Positions 14,873 through 15,307 of a DNA stretch of 15,307 nt are shown here, piece after piece. The stretch covers positions 1 through 15,307 of the forward strand of contig JAYSFC010000094.1 in assembly GCA_041913505.1 (NCBI GenBank). The letters are read 5' to 3'. Under the pieces are notes generated by a model. It was not told where the DNA came from, made no database searches, and saw nothing but the letters and a program-made list of their open reading frames with translations. A program made the translations under genes and the position numbers. How positions within the stretch are numbered: the stretch's first letter is position 1; each line of letters opens with the position of its first letter. Origin of the DNA: JAYSFC01 sp041913505. GTDB lineage: Bacteria > Pseudomonadota > Gammaproteobacteria > Burkholderiales > Burkholderiaceae_C.

Positions 14873-15307
14873 TCAGCGCTGGCGCGTGCCCAGCGTGCGC
14901 GAGATGGCCCGTGCGGTGTCCTGCAGCGCGGGCAGGAACTGCGCCTGCATGGCTTGTGCGCTGGTGCGGTTGGCCTGCCCGCTGATGTTGAGTGCGGCCA
15001 CCGTATGGCCCGCGCGGTTGCGCAGCGGCGCGGCGATGGAGATCAGGCCTTCTTCCAGCTCCTGGTCCACCAGGCACCAATCCTGCGCGCGTGCCCGGGC
15101 CACCTGTTCGAGCAGGCCCGCGTCGTCCACCACCGTGTGCCGTGTGTAGCGCTCGCGCGGCAGGGTGGCCAGGCGCGCGCGCAATTCGTCCTCGGGCAGC
15201 GCGGCCAGCAGCACGCGGCCCATCGAGGTCCAGAACGCGGGCAGGCGTGAGCCCACGCCGAGGTTGGTGCTCATGATCTTGTGCGTGTGCACGCGCAGCA
15301 CGTAGAC
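14873..15307 (-). CDS. IclR family transcriptional regulator, C-terminal part (runs off the window)
   Basis: The last 144 residues of an IclR-type regulator (full length about 260). The frame is open to the right edge, so the DNA-binding winged helix is outside. What remains is the effector-binding domain: VHTHKIMSTNLGVGSRLPAF, TSMGRVLLAALPEDELRARL, EEGLISIAAPLRNRAG and ALNISGQANRTSAQAM. The STNLGVGSRLPA/TSMGRVLLA signature is typical of the PcaR/PobR-like branch that often controls aromatic-acid catabolism, but the ligand cannot be told from this. It lies 58 nt upstream of the DUF1841 gene on the same strand, and whether they are co-transcribed is unclear. Confidence 0.9.
   Translation of the reverse strand, partial: VYVLRVHTHKIMSTNLGVGSRLPAFWTSMGRVLLAALPEDELRARLATLPRERYTRHTVVDDAGLLEQVARARAQDWCLVDQELEEGLISIAAPLRNRAGHTVAALNISGQANRTSAQAMQAQFLPALQDTARAISRTLGTRQR

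Overview
The window is very GC-rich and looks like a chromosomal piece of a betaproteobacterium in Burkholderiales, most likely Comamonadaceae (Acidovorax-like). The evidence is Bug/TctC-type periplasmic receptors beside catabolic genes, a DUF1841 gene, a diheme c4-type cytochrome, and a MoxR/VWA pair next to tamAB. The taxon is inferred from gene content and composition, not from a database match.

Layout. (1) Positions 1-4760, all on the minus strand, form a hexarate (glucarate/galactarate) catabolic block. Read in the direction of transcription it holds a FadR-type GntR regulator (4760-4035), 5-dehydro-4-deoxyglucarate dehydratase kdgD (3860-2949), a Bug receptor (2904-1939), glucarate dehydratase gudD (1900-566) and a second Bug receptor (515 onward). 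The second receptor is cut off about halfway by what looks like the end of an IS5-type insertion sequence. GudD and KdgD together would turn D-glucarate into 2,5-dioxopentanoate. The semialdehyde dehydrogenase for the last step and any TctAB membrane subunits are not in the window. A 10-bp motif is shared by the regions upstream of the regulator and of kdgD and is a good operator candidate. (2) A tRNA-Arg(CCT) gene (4915-4841, minus) separates this block from the next. (3) Positions 4955-13541, minus strand, hold a compact gene train: moxR-like AAA+ ATPase, GNAT acetyltransferase, VWA (CoxE-like) protein, tamA, tamB. Gaps are 13 nt or fewer except 21 nt before the VWA gene, and tamA and tamB overlap by 1 nt. 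(4) Divergent from moxR is a plus-strand diheme cytochrome c (13648-14313), closed by a strong intrinsic terminator. (5) Convergent to it, on the minus strand, are a DUF1841 gene and the C-terminal part of an IclR-family regulator that runs off the right edge.

Most of the window is ordinary chromosome. The points worth a second look are: the IS-type junction that kills a Bug gene at the left edge; a G/C-homopolymer palindromic patch that replaces about 27 residues of the other Bug protein without breaking its frame or changing its length; the shared operator motif; a lipobox-like cysteine in TamA; the MoxR-GNAT-VWA-TamA-TamB train; and a near-consensus -35/-10 pair only 9 nt apart before the cytochrome gene. 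I found no CRISPR array, no complete mobile element and no convincing undescribed defence or biosynthetic system. Reading frames on the other strand inside these genes are GC-driven shadows.
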